Below, piece after piece: positions 53,137 through 62,945 of a stretch of 64,000 nt of DNA (positions are counted from its first letter, which is position 1; every line of letters starts with the position of its first letter). This stretch comes from Clostridia bacterium (GTDB taxonomy: Bacteria > Bacillota > Clostridia > Lachnospirales > Cellulosilyticaceae). The DNA lies in assembly GCA_029239755.1 (NCBI GenBank), contig JARBUI010000013.1, positions 35,975 to 99,974 of the forward strand, in the 5' to 3' direction. The translations under genes and the position numbers were made by a program. The notes below the pieces were generated by a model, which saw nothing but the letters and a program-made list of their open reading frames with translations, searched no databases and was not told the DNA's origin.

Positions 53137-54306
53137 ATGAAGATGAAGGGAGTTCTTTTGCTGAGTATAGCATTAATGATATGGAACATATTTGTTAATA
53201 GTATTTTTGGTGAAACAATATGGACTGCAGAAAAGATGCAAGAAGATCAATTTTTTGACCAGATCCCTTACATAGATATAAATGGTCAGATTATGGTACT
53301 TATACGATTTATCAGTGGAGAGCTTCAGGCAAAAGCTGAGTGGGATACTTCTGCTGTGTTAGCTGCTGATACTAAGAATGAAAAAGCATTAGAAATTAGA
53401 TATTTATTTCCGCCTCAAGGAACATTTATGGTGGGAGAATCAATACCAGCAGACATGATCCTTCAAAATAACAGCAGTAATAAAAAAGAGGTATGGATAA
53501 AGCTTAGCTATAAAGGACCTTCGGGGGAGGAATATGAACTTCCAGCTCAGAACTTTACTGTCCTTTCAAATGAAATGGCTAAGAAGGAAATAGACTGGAT
53601 GATTCCCGAAAATATCATTTCTGGTAGCTATCAAGTTTCCGCAGAAGTATGGGATAGACAGGTAGAAGAATCTGAGGCAGTTTTATTAGATAAAAAGACT
53701 TCATCAGAAAGATTTATGATTTATCATCATATGGATGAATTTGAGAATTTTAATCCAGAACTTTGGAAAAAGACAAATCATACTTTAGGAAGAACAGTCC
53801 TTAACAGTAAAAATGTGTCTGTACAAGACGGTAAACTGCATATTCATATGCCGGCAGACGTATTAGAAGGGGGAGAAGTTCAAAGTAAAGAGCTCTTGGG
53901 CTTTGGAGTTTATGAAATCCGCATGAAGCTTCCAACTGTACCATCTTCTATCACAGGATTCTTTTTATATCGATCGCCAGATTTACATCACGAGATTGAT
54001 ATAGAAGTGTATAACGAAAAAAAAGGTAAAATTTTTTTAACAACTTATGCTGATGGGAAAAAAAAGAATCTCTATGAGGGAAAGGTTCCTTTTGATCTAA
54101 CTGAGGGATATCATAATTATAAAATAGAATACTATCCTGAGCGAGTGGCGTTTTATATAGATAATTTTTTTATTACAGCTTGGAGAAAGGGTTTTACAAA
54201 AGAAAAGATGTATCTGATAGTAAATTCTTGGTACCCAGGCTGGCTTAAAAACATTCCTGCAAAAGAAACCGATTCATATCTGCAAATTGACTGGATTAGA
54301 TACTAA
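53137..54306 (+). CDS. Secreted GH16-type glucanase-like protein with truncated copper-amine-oxidase-like N domain
   Basis: The 389-residue protein has a signal peptide (MKMKGVLLLSIALMIWNIFV, cleavage near FGE). Residues about 40-75 (PYIDINGQIMVLIRFISGEL) match one strand pair of the Cu_amine_oxidN1-like wall domain; the remainder of that domain is missing. A linker beta domain follows, then a GH16 catalytic region at about 215-389 with FGVYEIRMKLPTVPSSITGFF and the catalytic HHEIDIEVY (E-x-D-x-E intact). GH16 enzymes cut beta-1,3/1,4-glucans or galactans. ATG 53137 follows GAGG by six bases. The next gene carries a full copy of the same N domain. Confidence 0.82.
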   Translation: MKMKGVLLLSIALMIWNIFVNSIFGETIWTAEKMQEDQFFDQIPYIDINGQIMVLIRFISGELQAKAEWDTSAVLAADTKNEKALEIRYLFPPQGTFMVGESIPADMILQNNSSNKKEVWIKLSYKGPSGEEYELPAQNFTVLSNEMAKKEIDWMIPENIISGSYQVSAEVWDRQVEESEAVLLDKKTSSERFMIYHHMDEFENFNPELWKKTNHTLGRTVLNSKNVSVQDGKLHIHMPADVLEGGEVQSKELLGFGVYEIRMKLPTVPSSITGFFLYRSPDLHHEIDIEVYNEKKGKIFLTTYADGKKKNLYEGKVPFDLTEGYHNYKIEYYPERVAFYIDNFFITAWRKGFTKEKMYLIVNSWYPGWLKNIPAKETDSYLQIDWIRY

Positions 54307-54367
54307 ATTTTATTAAGCTGAGGGGATGTACTTAAGTAGATATAAGAGATGTAAGGAGTGGGTCTTA

Positions 54368-55960
54368 ATGAAGAAGTGTTATTTGCCAGGTATCGTCTGT
54401 TTACTAATATTAATGATGCTAAATGTACAACCGGTTTTTGGAGCCCAGCTAAATATATTTATGAATAACAACGAATTAGTTAGTTTTCCTGGTCAAAACC
54501 CTTACATAGATAGTAAGGGCAAAATTTTAGTTCCTATCAGATTTATTAGTCAAGAGCTTGGAGGAAGCATCAAGTGGGATACTTCTAGTAACCAAATAAC
54601 TATTTATTATAAGGGGGATAAAATCCGCCTGACAGTAGGAAGTCCACAGGCAGTTATAACGAGAGGAACATTTGTGAAGCAGATCAATATGGGGACTGCT
54701 GCAGTCTTGAAAAGCGGCCGTGTGATGGTGCCCCTAAGATTCATTACAGAGTCCATGGGCTTTTCGATGAAATGGGTAGAATCTGCTCAAACAGTATTTA
54801 TTGAAAAGGTTATTCCTAAGCTGCCTGATCAGGAGCTTCTTGGAGTATTTAAAAGTTTAGATGCTGAATTTATTAAGCAGATAGCTAATAAAGATGGATA
54901 TCAGGGAATAAAGAGCTGGAATGATGGTGAAGCAACTAGAACCAGCTCCGGCGCATTTACAGACTATGTAGCAGAAATTAGAGCTAATAAGTTGGGAGAT
55001 ACTTTATTCTTTGAATATGACGCGAAGGGAAATAAAGATATTGCATGGGTAAGTATTTATTTCGCTACTGATAAGGATCAAAATGAGTTTTTTTATTATG
55101 ATATGAGTCAAGATGTCATTCATAATAAGAGTCATATTATTATTAACCGAGATCAGTTTCAGGCAGGAAAAGGTTCGCCAACTTGGGATAAAGTTAAGTA
55201 TTTCAGAGTTGCTTTTGAGTCAAAGCCTGGCACAAGATTTACGCTTTCACCTAAAAATCTTGCCACATACAACGGAGGACACGCTATAGTGACCTTGTGG
55301 TTTGATGATGGATGGGAGGATGCTTACACTAATGCGTATCGTATTGCTTCAGAGATTGATCCAAGTATTCGAGGGGTTGTACCTATTATACCTTCAGCAA
55401 TTGACACAGATCGGTATTTAAGTAAAAAGCAACTTGGATTGTTAAGAAAAGGAGGATGGGAGATTGTCAATCATAGTTATTCCCATCTTTATTTAACAGA
55501 GTTATCGGATGATAAAGTAAAAGATGAAGTGCAAAAAGCCTTTAGCTTTATTAGTGATTATGACCCAGAAGGAGCCTATCATTTTACAGTTCCTTTTTCC
55601 TCTGCAAATGAAAAGATATTAGATATATTAAAAGAAAACGCTCTTTCAGTTAGGTATTTAGGAGGGACCGTAGATTCAGTGCCTTTTGACCGCTTTAATT
55701 TAGGATATAAAGAAGTCACTAATGATACAACCTTTGAGACGGTGAAGGAATGGATTGATGAGGCTATTAAAAACAAGAAGTGGCTAGGATTAATGTTCCA
55801 TCGTATTGAGGATCCCGCAAATGATAGATACTCTTACGGGACCCAGGAATTTAAAAAAATAGTATATTATTTAAGTCTGATGAAAAGTGATATCAGAACA
55901 GTAACAGTAACCGAAGCTTTTGATGAAGCAGGCATGCCTATTAGTATTAAGACTAAGTAA
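54368..55960 (+). CDS. Secreted polysaccharide deacetylase with copper-amine-oxidase-like N domain
   Basis: The 530-residue protein has a signal peptide (MKKCYLPGIVCLLILMMLNV, cleavage after VFGA). A complete Cu_amine_oxidN1-like domain follows, with two repeats (NPYIDSKGKILVPIRFISQE and LKSGRVMVPLRFITESMGF), then a middle beta domain. The NodB-type deacetylase domain is at about 320-530: TLWFDDGWEDAY, NHSYSH metal site, TVPFSS and LMFHRIED. The usual Arg of motif 3 is absent. Deacetylation of an N- or O-acetylated polymer is the expected activity. AAGGAG precedes ATG 54368. It converges on the synthase cluster with only five bases between stops. Confidence 0.88.
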   Translation: MKKCYLPGIVCLLILMMLNVQPVFGAQLNIFMNNNELVSFPGQNPYIDSKGKILVPIRFISQELGGSIKWDTSSNQITIYYKGDKIRLTVGSPQAVITRGTFVKQINMGTAAVLKSGRVMVPLRFITESMGFSMKWVESAQTVFIEKVIPKLPDQELLGVFKSLDAEFIKQIANKDGYQGIKSWNDGEATRTSSGAFTDYVAEIRANKLGDTLFFEYDAKGNKDIAWVSIYFATDKDQNEFFYYDMSQDVIHNKSHIIINRDQFQAGKGSPTWDKVKYFRVAFESKPGTRFTLSPKNLATYNGGHAIVTLWFDDGWEDAYTNAYRIASEIDPSIRGVVPIIPSAIDTDRYLSKKQLGLLRKGGWEIVNHSYSHLYLTELSDDKVKDEVQKAFSFISDYDPEGAYHFTVPFSSANEKILDILKENALSVRYLGGTVDSVPFDRFNLGYKEVTNDTTFETVKEWIDEAIKNKKWLGLMFHRIEDPANDRYSYGTQEFKKIVYYLSLMKSDIRTVTVTEAFDEAGMPISIKTK

Positions 55961-55965
55961 AGACG

Positions 55966-57105
55966 TTACGGCATAACTAAATCGGTGATGTTATAAAGTA
56001 CTGGTGCAAACCACCTAAAGTAAAAATGATATTGAGGAGGAATGCCTGGAATATAGCTGAGTAACTGCTGGATTTTGGCACTGCCTGTCATCCATGAAGG
56101 GAGAAAGGCGGGTAATTGATCAGCAAAGTCTCCGCCAAAATAAATACGGGCGCCTTGTTCTGGCACTTCATAATAAACTAATGCAGGCACCTTGTTATTA
56201 ATGCCTCGCATTTTAAGTTTTTCGGCGGCTTGGTCTGTTAAAGGAAATTCATAGTAAGCCAGCACATCAGCAGCGTCTACGTTATCTAAAATTTCAATCC
56301 AATAAAGATAAGGTATACGTTTGGCAGCACCCTTAGTTAACGGGTGCTCTTTCTCTATAACGAGTGTAGGATACTGCTCTTTAAAGTCTGTATCTTGAAA
56401 AACAACTAAATCTTCAATCCAGCCGTAACGGCTGTTACCTTCTCTTACCAGGACTAAACCAGGACCGGTTAGATTAAGTTCCTTACCATAAATTCTTTCA
56501 TAGACAACCTTAACCCAAAAAGCAACATCCTCTAGTTGTTCGTAATATCGCACCAGCCACCCATTATATTTAATCCCAAAGACCTCCTGAATGATCTCTG
56601 AAGATTCCGGGTATAGGTAAGTTGGATAGCCGAGTATATTATGTTCGCCAATTAACAGATGATCCTTGTTTTTAGCATAATCTTTAATGACATGAGTTTC
56701 TTTGGGATTAAAACCACCAAAAATAAGATCAATATCCATTTGTTCATAAGGTAAGCGGAGTTCATAATCAATTTGACCCTTTTCATAGTCATAAATGCCA
56801 TAAGTATCGGCAAGATAGAGAAGATTTATACCATCTAAATGATCTTTAGTAAGCAATTGTTTCTCACTCTTTTTGGGGTGATAGCCAATATAATCACTAG
56901 CATACTGGCGAAAGATTTTGTTTTCATTTGTCATACGCCAGTGCTTAGTAAGCCAAAAAATAGCTGAATGTTCCCTATAATTAGGCTCTGGCACAGTTTT
57001 ATCTACTACTAAAAGGGGTAAAACTTGAGTTGGCATAACAAACCAAATAGAAAAGTAAACAATAATCATAAGAAACAGAATAGAAAATATATGCCGGCGT
57101 TTCAT
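55966..57105 (-). CDS. Membrane-anchored protein of the polysaccharide locus, unknown function
   Basis: The 379-residue protein has one N-terminal membrane anchor (ILFLMIIVYFSIWFVMPTQV) and a large external domain. Visible segments are INLLYLADTYGIYDYEKGQI, DIDLIFGGFNPKETHVIKDY, LLIGEHNILGYPTY and ARIYFGGDFADQLPAFLPSW. The arrangement of strand-loop segments recalls a flavodoxin or glutamine-amidotransferase-like fold, but I do not recognise the family. ATG 57105 is 31 bases after the preceding gene with GAGAGG upstream; the open frame reaches 57315 inside that gene. It is last in the cluster and is probably an assembly or modification partner of the polymer. Confidence 0.7.
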   Translation of the reverse strand: MKRRHIFSILFLMIIVYFSIWFVMPTQVLPLLVVDKTVPEPNYREHSAIFWLTKHWRMTNENKIFRQYASDYIGYHPKKSEKQLLTKDHLDGINLLYLADTYGIYDYEKGQIDYELRLPYEQMDIDLIFGGFNPKETHVIKDYAKNKDHLLIGEHNILGYPTYLYPESSEIIQEVFGIKYNGWLVRYYEQLEDVAFWVKVVYERIYGKELNLTGPGLVLVREGNSRYGWIEDLVVFQDTDFKEQYPTLVIEKEHPLTKGAAKRIPYLYWIEILDNVDAADVLAYYEFPLTDQAAEKLKMRGINNKVPALVYYEVPEQGARIYFGGDFADQLPAFLPSWMTGSAKIQQLLSYIPGIPPQYHFYFRWFAPVLYNITDLVMP

Positions 57106-57136
57106 GAAGATCACAACCTCTCGTATTATCTGGGCA

Positions 57137-59329
57137 TTATAGGTCTTTAAAATACACAGCAAGTATGCTATAACTTTTTTTAAGTCTATACTGAAAAGAC
57201 GGTTCTTCCCAAAGTTCCCACAAATAAGGAGTGCCTTTAATAAAAGAATCACCAAGACGAGGCTGGAAATCCAGCATCTTTTCATTATAAATGACAGGAT
57301 AAAAAATAAAACCATCAGATTTTTCTATTTGAAGTTCATCTCTTTGAGGATGCGTATGATATTCTTTTGGATCATTAATTACGCTGGCAGAAGAAGGGTC
57401 TGATACGCCAAGCAGCATCCACGGCAGGCGGATATAGATTTTCATAGCATCCGGATCAGCGTACCAATGTGCCAGGGAATTATATTCAGTATCTTCTGAA
57501 TGAAAACTGCCATATGTAAGAACGCTTTCATCACTTAATAATTCTGGGAAAACTCTCTTATCAAGCGTAACTCTTTCACGGTTAGCTACGGATATAATAC
57601 GTTCAAATTCTGCTGTATGTGAACGGGTGATAGAAAACTTATAATGACCTCTGTTATAGGATGGGATTACCAGTAATGAAGCATCATTAGGCGATTGTAT
57701 TTTAAGCAAAAACTCTATACCAGAAGGAAGGTCCGGTAATCCCTTAAAGGGCATTTTAAATTCCCCTGATTCTCTAAGAGCCGTATCAATACCTATAGCA
57801 ATATTTACATCATCCCACGCAATTTGTCCGCGGCTTAAAAGAGGCATGTTTTCTAATTCCAATGCCAGATATAGAAAAGACACATCAGCACTTTTTTCTA
57901 ATGATTTAATCATCGTTTTATTAGGAGTCCGAGATTTTACATCATAATCTTCTATATGTGAAGAGTCAGTTCCAAAAGGGATGTGGTCTGATTCAGCAGA
58001 TAAAATACCATAATTTTGTTCCGGATCCATGGCATTTTTCCAAAGGACCTTTCGTTCCCAAGGAACCATATAAGGTTCTGTGTTCCATGTTTTTTTTGCC
58101 CATTCATCTGTCCATTCAAATAGGATACCACCGGCATAGCCTTCATTTTTAATAGTATTCATCATACGAATAGTTTTTGTCGCTTGACTGTCTTCGGAAA
58201 GTCCACCGTGATTAAGTCCATCGGGATTAATATGTGCGGTATTTAATGAAGTAGAAATACCAAACTCTGCAACAACGGCAGGGTAAGGCGGGTGAATCTC
58301 CATAAATTGATGAAGGTATCCGAGATAACGGAAACTGCCGTGATTATCAGAATAATTTGATAAATGGGGCTCGTTATTCATAAAGTCAGGATAGTTTGGA
58401 TAAATATGATAAGCTCCAAAGAATCCGGCTAAATTTTCCTTGCCCTTTCTAAATCTATCAGGATGTACTGTTTCGCGGTCGTTATAGGCTGGACTGGCAC
58501 TTATTTCGCTGGTTTCATGTTCTGTAGGATGGCTTAAAGGGTCAAGAGTGGGCCAGCTGACAAAACCTACGGGGTATTGCCAATTATATTTTTCCTGAGT
58601 GTATGACATGGTAAAATCAGTTAATTCTGCAAGCCAAGCTTCGGTAGGCGTTGCATTTTTAATCGTTACGTAATGACCGAGATATTCTATAGAGGGAGGG
58701 TTGTTGGCATCTGTGCTTTTAACTTCTTCAGGTTCAAATTCTCGTCCAATAAGAATCCCTAATATATACGGACTTACATCAGCGGAATAATGACCATATG
58801 CCCGGTAAGGTCTGCCAGGGATTTCCGCATTGCCGTGCAGGGCATCAATGACGAGCTGAACTTCTTTTTTATAAGACATTTTATAGCTTGTATGATTAAA
58901 ATTTAGATCTGGAACTTCATCATCCGGCCAAATTTCTTGCATGAGCCAAATGGTAGGTGTTGAAGGGTCCTCGTTAAATTCCAAAAGAACTTGATAAAAA
59001 GCAGGATCTAAAAGCGTATACATTCTTATAGTATTGATATTCATAGCAGCAATATCTTCAAGCCAGGAACGATACAGGGCTCTATCAGCAGGAAACTGAG
59101 TATACCATTTTCCAGGAGTAGAGGTTCCGATATTAATACCTTTAATAAAAAATTTATTCCACTGCTCTTCTTGATACACTTCAAAATAGCGCTCAGATGT
59201 TCTGGTTCTCATTGACGTTTTATGAGATTGATAAACAGAAATGGCTATTTTTTTTTCTTCTTTGGAACAACCAGTTAAAAGTACAAGTGGTATAAAAAAT
59301 AATAACAATAATAAAACTTTATTTTTCAA
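57137..59329 (-). CDS. Glycosidase-like TIM-barrel lipoprotein
   Basis: The protein of about 730 residues has a lipoprotein signal (LLLLLFFIPLVLLTGC). Its first 450 residues resemble a GH2/GH5-type clan A barrel: FFIKGINIGTSTPGKWYTQF, NINTIRMYTLLDPAFY, YILGILIGREFEP (possible acid/base Glu), PAVVAEFGIST (possible nucleophile Glu), and GGILFEWTDEWAKKTW. The last 280 residues look like a beta-rich accessory domain. TTG 59329 has AAAGGA nine bases upstream; TTG 59338 is the alternative. Next to a polymer synthase, it may trim or release the chain outside the membrane. Specificity is unknown. Confidence 0.78.
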   Translation of the reverse strand: MKNKVLLLLLFFIPLVLLTGCSKEEKKIAISVYQSHKTSMRTRTSERYFEVYQEEQWNKFFIKGINIGTSTPGKWYTQFPADRALYRSWLEDIAAMNINTIRMYTLLDPAFYQVLLEFNEDPSTPTIWLMQEIWPDDEVPDLNFNHTSYKMSYKKEVQLVIDALHGNAEIPGRPYRAYGHYSADVSPYILGILIGREFEPEEVKSTDANNPPSIEYLGHYVTIKNATPTEAWLAELTDFTMSYTQEKYNWQYPVGFVSWPTLDPLSHPTEHETSEISASPAYNDRETVHPDRFRKGKENLAGFFGAYHIYPNYPDFMNNEPHLSNYSDNHGSFRYLGYLHQFMEIHPPYPAVVAEFGISTSLNTAHINPDGLNHGGLSEDSQATKTIRMMNTIKNEGYAGGILFEWTDEWAKKTWNTEPYMVPWERKVLWKNAMDPEQNYGILSAESDHIPFGTDSSHIEDYDVKSRTPNKTMIKSLEKSADVSFLYLALELENMPLLSRGQIAWDDVNIAIGIDTALRESGEFKMPFKGLPDLPSGIEFLLKIQSPNDASLLVIPSYNRGHYKFSITRSHTAEFERIISVANRERVTLDKRVFPELLSDESVLTYGSFHSEDTEYNSLAHWYADPDAMKIYIRLPWMLLGVSDPSSASVINDPKEYHTHPQRDELQIEKSDGFIFYPVIYNEKMLDFQPRLGDSFIKGTPYLWELWEEPSFQYRLKKSYSILAVYFKDL

Positions 59330-59354
59330 TGGATACAATCCTTTCTTCTAACAG

Positions 59355-60764
59355 TTATATAGTACTGGAGGTGCCTTTTCGCTCAATTGCCCCCCAGCTG
59401 CCTTTGAAACGGAAAAGCCATTTCATAGTGCCTGCAACTCGCCACACTGTATTTATCTGACGAAAACCACAATTTTCTAGAAGTGCTGCAAAAAATAATA
59501 GAAGTATGTTTTGCAGCTTAGGATAGATGTGAAAAGACATTTCTTCTAAGGCAATGGTAACAATGGATATAAATAAGCTAAAACCAATTGCTAATATCAA
59601 AAAAGCAACTAAAGCTTGTGGGGAGATAATACCTAAAAAGTAGCCTGCCAAAAAGAAAACATAACCTGCCAGTTCAATAAGGGGACCTACGAGTTCAAAT
59701 AGTATAGTTAAAGGATAAGCTACCCACCCTAAAAAACCACTTTTAGGATGCAAAAGAAGATCTATGTTTTTCCATAAACTTTCAGCTAGGCCTCTTTGCC
59801 AGCGTACCCTTTGATTTTTTAAAGAATGTAAGTCTTCTGGAGCTTCAGTGAAGCAAATAGGTTCAGGGATGGCTGTAATTTTATAAGGGATGCCGTGTGT
59901 GCGGTAATAACGGTGCAAGCGTACAACTAGCTCCATGTCTTCACCTATGGTTCCTGTGCTATAGCCTCCAACATTAATGACAGGCTGTTTTTTAAAAAGG
60001 CTGAAACTTCCAGAAACTATAAGTAAGGAATTGACAGGTACCCAGCCTAATCTGCCGAATAAGAAAGCTCTTAAATATTCCATAGTTTGAATAAGTGCAA
60101 GAATATTAGTAGATAAGCCAACTTGCAAAAGCTGCCCTTCTTTAAATTTACAGCCATTAGCGATCCGAATTGTACCACCACAAGCAATGGTTCTTGTATC
60201 GTCTAAAAATTGACTGACAACATGGAGCATGCTGTCTCTTGATAATAAAGAATCTGCATCGATACAACAAAACAAAGGGAATTTAGAAAGATTGATCCCA
60301 GCGTTAAGAGCGTCAGATTTTCCGCCGTTTTGTTTATCAATTACACGAATATTGGGATGTGTAGTTGAACGATAAAATGTATGGATAGGGTTTACATCTA
60401 AAGAACGTTTATAGGCTTCGGGATAAGGAATTAAAGAAAAACGTTCAATAAGCGATTGTAGGGTATTATCAGAAGAACCGTCATTCACGATAATGATTTC
60501 ATATTCAGGATATTTAAGCATCAAAAGAGAAAAGACTGTACTGATAATGGTTTTTTCTTCATTATATGCAGGAACTATAATACTGACAGGAAGCTCAAAA
60601 CCAGAATAAGTTTTAATTCTGTTAAATGAAGGTTTTTCTTCCATATGATGTGCAATAACGAATGCAGCAGAAATATTAAGAATCAGATAATGCAGACTGA
60701 TGCCTATAAAATAAAAAAAGTATAAAACTTGAAAAATAATTATCACTAGAGATATGCTGCTCAT
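59355..60764 (-). CDS. Processive GT2 polysaccharide synthase
   Basis: The 469-residue membrane enzyme has two N-terminal helices, a cytosolic GT-A domain and about four C-terminal helices, like PgaC/IcaA, hyaluronan and cellulose synthases. Motifs are complete: VPAYNEEKTI, IIVNDGSSDNT, GGKSDALNAGI, CIDADSLL, GEDMELVVRLHRY and QRVRWQRGLAE (the QxxRW of processive synthases). It should build a beta-linked polymer and pass it across the membrane. The sugar cannot be read from sequence. ATG 60764 has GGAG eight bases upstream. It is 16 bases after the HEAT gene. Confidence 0.92.
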   Translation of the reverse strand: MSSISLVIIIFQVLYFFYFIGISLHYLILNISAAFVIAHHMEEKPSFNRIKTYSGFELPVSIIVPAYNEEKTIISTVFSLLMLKYPEYEIIIVNDGSSDNTLQSLIERFSLIPYPEAYKRSLDVNPIHTFYRSTTHPNIRVIDKQNGGKSDALNAGINLSKFPLFCCIDADSLLSRDSMLHVVSQFLDDTRTIACGGTIRIANGCKFKEGQLLQVGLSTNILALIQTMEYLRAFLFGRLGWVPVNSLLIVSGSFSLFKKQPVINVGGYSTGTIGEDMELVVRLHRYYRTHGIPYKITAIPEPICFTEAPEDLHSLKNQRVRWQRGLAESLWKNIDLLLHPKSGFLGWVAYPLTILFELVGPLIELAGYVFFLAGYFLGIISPQALVAFLILAIGFSLFISIVTIALEEMSFHIYPKLQNILLLFFAALLENCGFRQINTVWRVAGTMKWLFRFKGSWGAIERKGTSSTI

Positions 60765-60780
60765 TAGATTCACTCCATTT

Positions 60781-61830
60781 TTAAGAAATTACATAGTTTA
60801 AAATATCGATAGCAAAACGATCAGACTGGCGACTTCTAATTTCTAAAATTTTTTCGTCAGTTGTTGTAGGAAGTAATTTAATGGCTTCTGCTGCCCGATA
60901 TCTTACCCACCAGTCTCTGTCAGATAAACATCTTTCTAGAGCTAGAAGATCTGATTCATTGCCAATGGATGCTAAAGTTTTTACACCCCACATTCTAATA
61001 AAAGCTTCTTTATGGTTTAAATAGGCCTTAACAATTGGCACATCGCGATGGTCCCCAAAGATAGAAAGCAGATTTAAGCAAGAAGAAATGACTTCATTAT
61101 TATGAGTTGCAGCAAGTAGTTGTTTAACTAAAGGGAGAACTACTTTTCCATCACCAAAATTCATCATATTTAATAAACGAGGCTGTTTAAGAGAGGGAAG
61201 CAGACGAATCTCATTGGCTAAGGGGTTAGAAAATCTGCCAGCTCCAATCTCGCTAAGAATCACAACCAATCTATAGTTAGGCCAGTCTTGTCTGTGAACC
61301 ATAAAGGAAATGACGATAGTAACAGATTTTTCTGGGTCAATTTTAGCTAGAGCGTGTATGGCAGTGATAGCTAAAGTCATATTTTCACTTTTTGCGAATT
61401 CATGAAGCCGTGACCATGCTTTTTTCTCTCTAAGGTTACCTAAAACAGAAATGGCAAGAAGACGCTTAGATAACTTTCTTGAAGATAACATTGTAAGAGC
61501 GATATGATTGATATGCAGCGACCTGGCTAATTGGCTTAGCTGTTCCTTTTCAGGGCCCTTTAAAATATCTTGAAGATTATTCCAAAGGATTAAAAACAAA
61601 GAGATATTCTTTTTAGGAATATTTTTAAAAGGAGCAGGAACACCGTATAAGTTTTTTAAAAGAATAGAGCGCCATTCTTCTAAAAGGCGCTCATCACGCT
61701 TTTGCTTCCTTATCAAATAAAAACGTTTAATCATAATAATTATAAATAATATAATAGAAGTCAGAACGAAGAAAAAACCTATAAAGCTAGAAAGTTTAAT
61801 AATAAATATATTTGTTGTAAAAAAAATCAT
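60781..61830 (-). CDS. Membrane-anchored HEAT-repeat protein
   Basis: The 349-residue protein has one N-terminal helix (about 8-35, FIIKLSSFIGFFFVLTSIIL) and then at least five HEAT-like repeats. These include AISVLGNLREKKAWSRLHEF, AITAIHALAKIDPEKSVTIV, IRMWGVKTLASIGNESDLLA and VRYRAAEAIKLLPTTTDEKI. HEAT arrays are protein-binding scaffolds. ATG 61830 overlaps the end of the receiver gene by about six bases. It sits between the receiver/DivIVA-like gene and the synthase gene, so it may link the signal protein to the synthase (inference). Confidence 0.85.
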   Translation of the reverse strand: MIFFTTNIFIIKLSSFIGFFFVLTSIILFIIIMIKRFYLIRKQKRDERLLEEWRSILLKNLYGVPAPFKNIPKKNISLFLILWNNLQDILKGPEKEQLSQLARSLHINHIALTMLSSRKLSKRLLAISVLGNLREKKAWSRLHEFAKSENMTLAITAIHALAKIDPEKSVTIVISFMVHRQDWPNYRLVVILSEIGAGRFSNPLANEIRLLPSLKQPRLLNMMNFGDGKVVLPLVKQLLAATHNNEVISSCLNLLSIFGDHRDVPIVKAYLNHKEAFIRMWGVKTLASIGNESDLLALERCLSDRDWWVRYRAAEAIKLLPTTTDEKILEIRSRQSDRFAIDILNYVIS

Positions 61831-61834
61831 TTTA

Positions 61835-62902
61835 TTATCCACCAACTTTAAGCGTTGTTTTAGATGCAGATTGATTAAGGCGTTTTACTCTGGCGACTAA
61901 TTCTCTTGGGTTAAAAGGTTTTTCGATAGAATCATTAGCTCCACATTCTAAAGCTTCAATAGTTACTTGTTTATTATGTTCTGAGGTTGTTATAAGAATA
62001 GGAACGTTATCCCAGGCTTTACTTGCTTTAATTTCCTTAATGATCATATTAGCCTGCATATAAGGCAGCAGAGTATCAAGAATGATGATATCAGGAGCAT
62101 CTTTTTCTTTCAGCATATCCATAAGAATATGAGCATCCGCAGCTAAGATAATGTTAAAGCCCTCTCTTTCTAATACATAAGAAAGAAGAGAAGAGATTTC
62201 AAAGTCATTTTCTGCAATAAGAACAGTTTGAGGACGATTTGGACGCACAGGGAGGTTGGTGATATTATTGCTTTTAACAGGAACTACATAAGGTGCAAAG
62301 GGGAGAGCCTCAATTTTAGAGTCTTTTAATTCCTTTAATTCTTTTGATTCTGGCATACTGGACTTTTCAATTTTAGATAAATGTGTATCAAATTCAAGAG
62401 CTTTAAAAGGTTTATAGTTTGATACGCGATAAGAAAGATTATCGATTATAGTATCAAAAGAAGTAATAGCCTGCTCGTCTACTTCTTTTGAACGCATAAT
62501 TGATTCTATAACTTTATCTAAAGCAGAAGTCATTTCTGAAAATTCCTGTCGTAAGATTAATAATAAGCTGTCAATTTCTTCGATTGTTTTATTAATGGTT
62601 TTAATAAAGTTTTCTTGATCTTCCGCGATCTCCTCAACTTTAACAATAGCACTTCGTTCAGTATGGTCTAAGGTATTATTAAAAATTTCTTTATTATATA
62701 AATATAAAGCACTATCACCAGGACAGGTTAAATTAGAACTTAATAGATTATGCTGCAGTGTAAGCTTGGTATATTCTTTGTTTGCGTTTTCTAATAATGT
62801 AGAGAAAGTTTTTTCTTCGGATGCGTATTTTTCTAACAGCTCATTAACTTTCCTTTCAACTTCAATGGGAGAATAACCAAAGAAAGATCTTGAAAATTTC
62901 AT
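61835..62902 (-). CDS. DivIVA-like coiled coil fused to a response-regulator receiver
   Basis: The 355-residue protein begins MKFSRSFFGYSPIEVERKVN, like the membrane-binding start of DivIVA/GpsB proteins. A long coiled coil (about 15-165) and a Pro-rich linker follow. The receiver domain (about 228-345) reads TVLIAENDFEISSLLSYVLE, IIILDTLLPYM (phosphoacceptor Asp), ILITTSEH and DSIEKPFNPRELVARV (conserved Lys). There is no DNA-binding output. ATG 62902 follows AGAGGTG by eight bases. No histidine kinase is encoded in the window. The fusion predicts a phosphorylation-controlled, curvature- or pole-located scaffold. Confidence 0.85.
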   Translation of the reverse strand: MKFSRSFFGYSPIEVERKVNELLEKYASEEKTFSTLLENANKEYTKLTLQHNLLSSNLTCPGDSALYLYNKEIFNNTLDHTERSAIVKVEEIAEDQENFIKTINKTIEEIDSLLLILRQEFSEMTSALDKVIESIMRSKEVDEQAITSFDTIIDNLSYRVSNYKPFKALEFDTHLSKIEKSSMPESKELKELKDSKIEALPFAPYVVPVKSNNITNLPVRPNRPQTVLIAENDFEISSLLSYVLEREGFNIILAADAHILMDMLKEKDAPDIIILDTLLPYMQANMIIKEIKASKAWDNVPILITTSEHNKQVTIEALECGANDSIEKPFNPRELVARVKRLNQSASKTTLKVGG

Positions 62903-62945
62903 TTTATTCACCTCTTCCGCCATAGTTTTAGTTAGATGGAAAATA

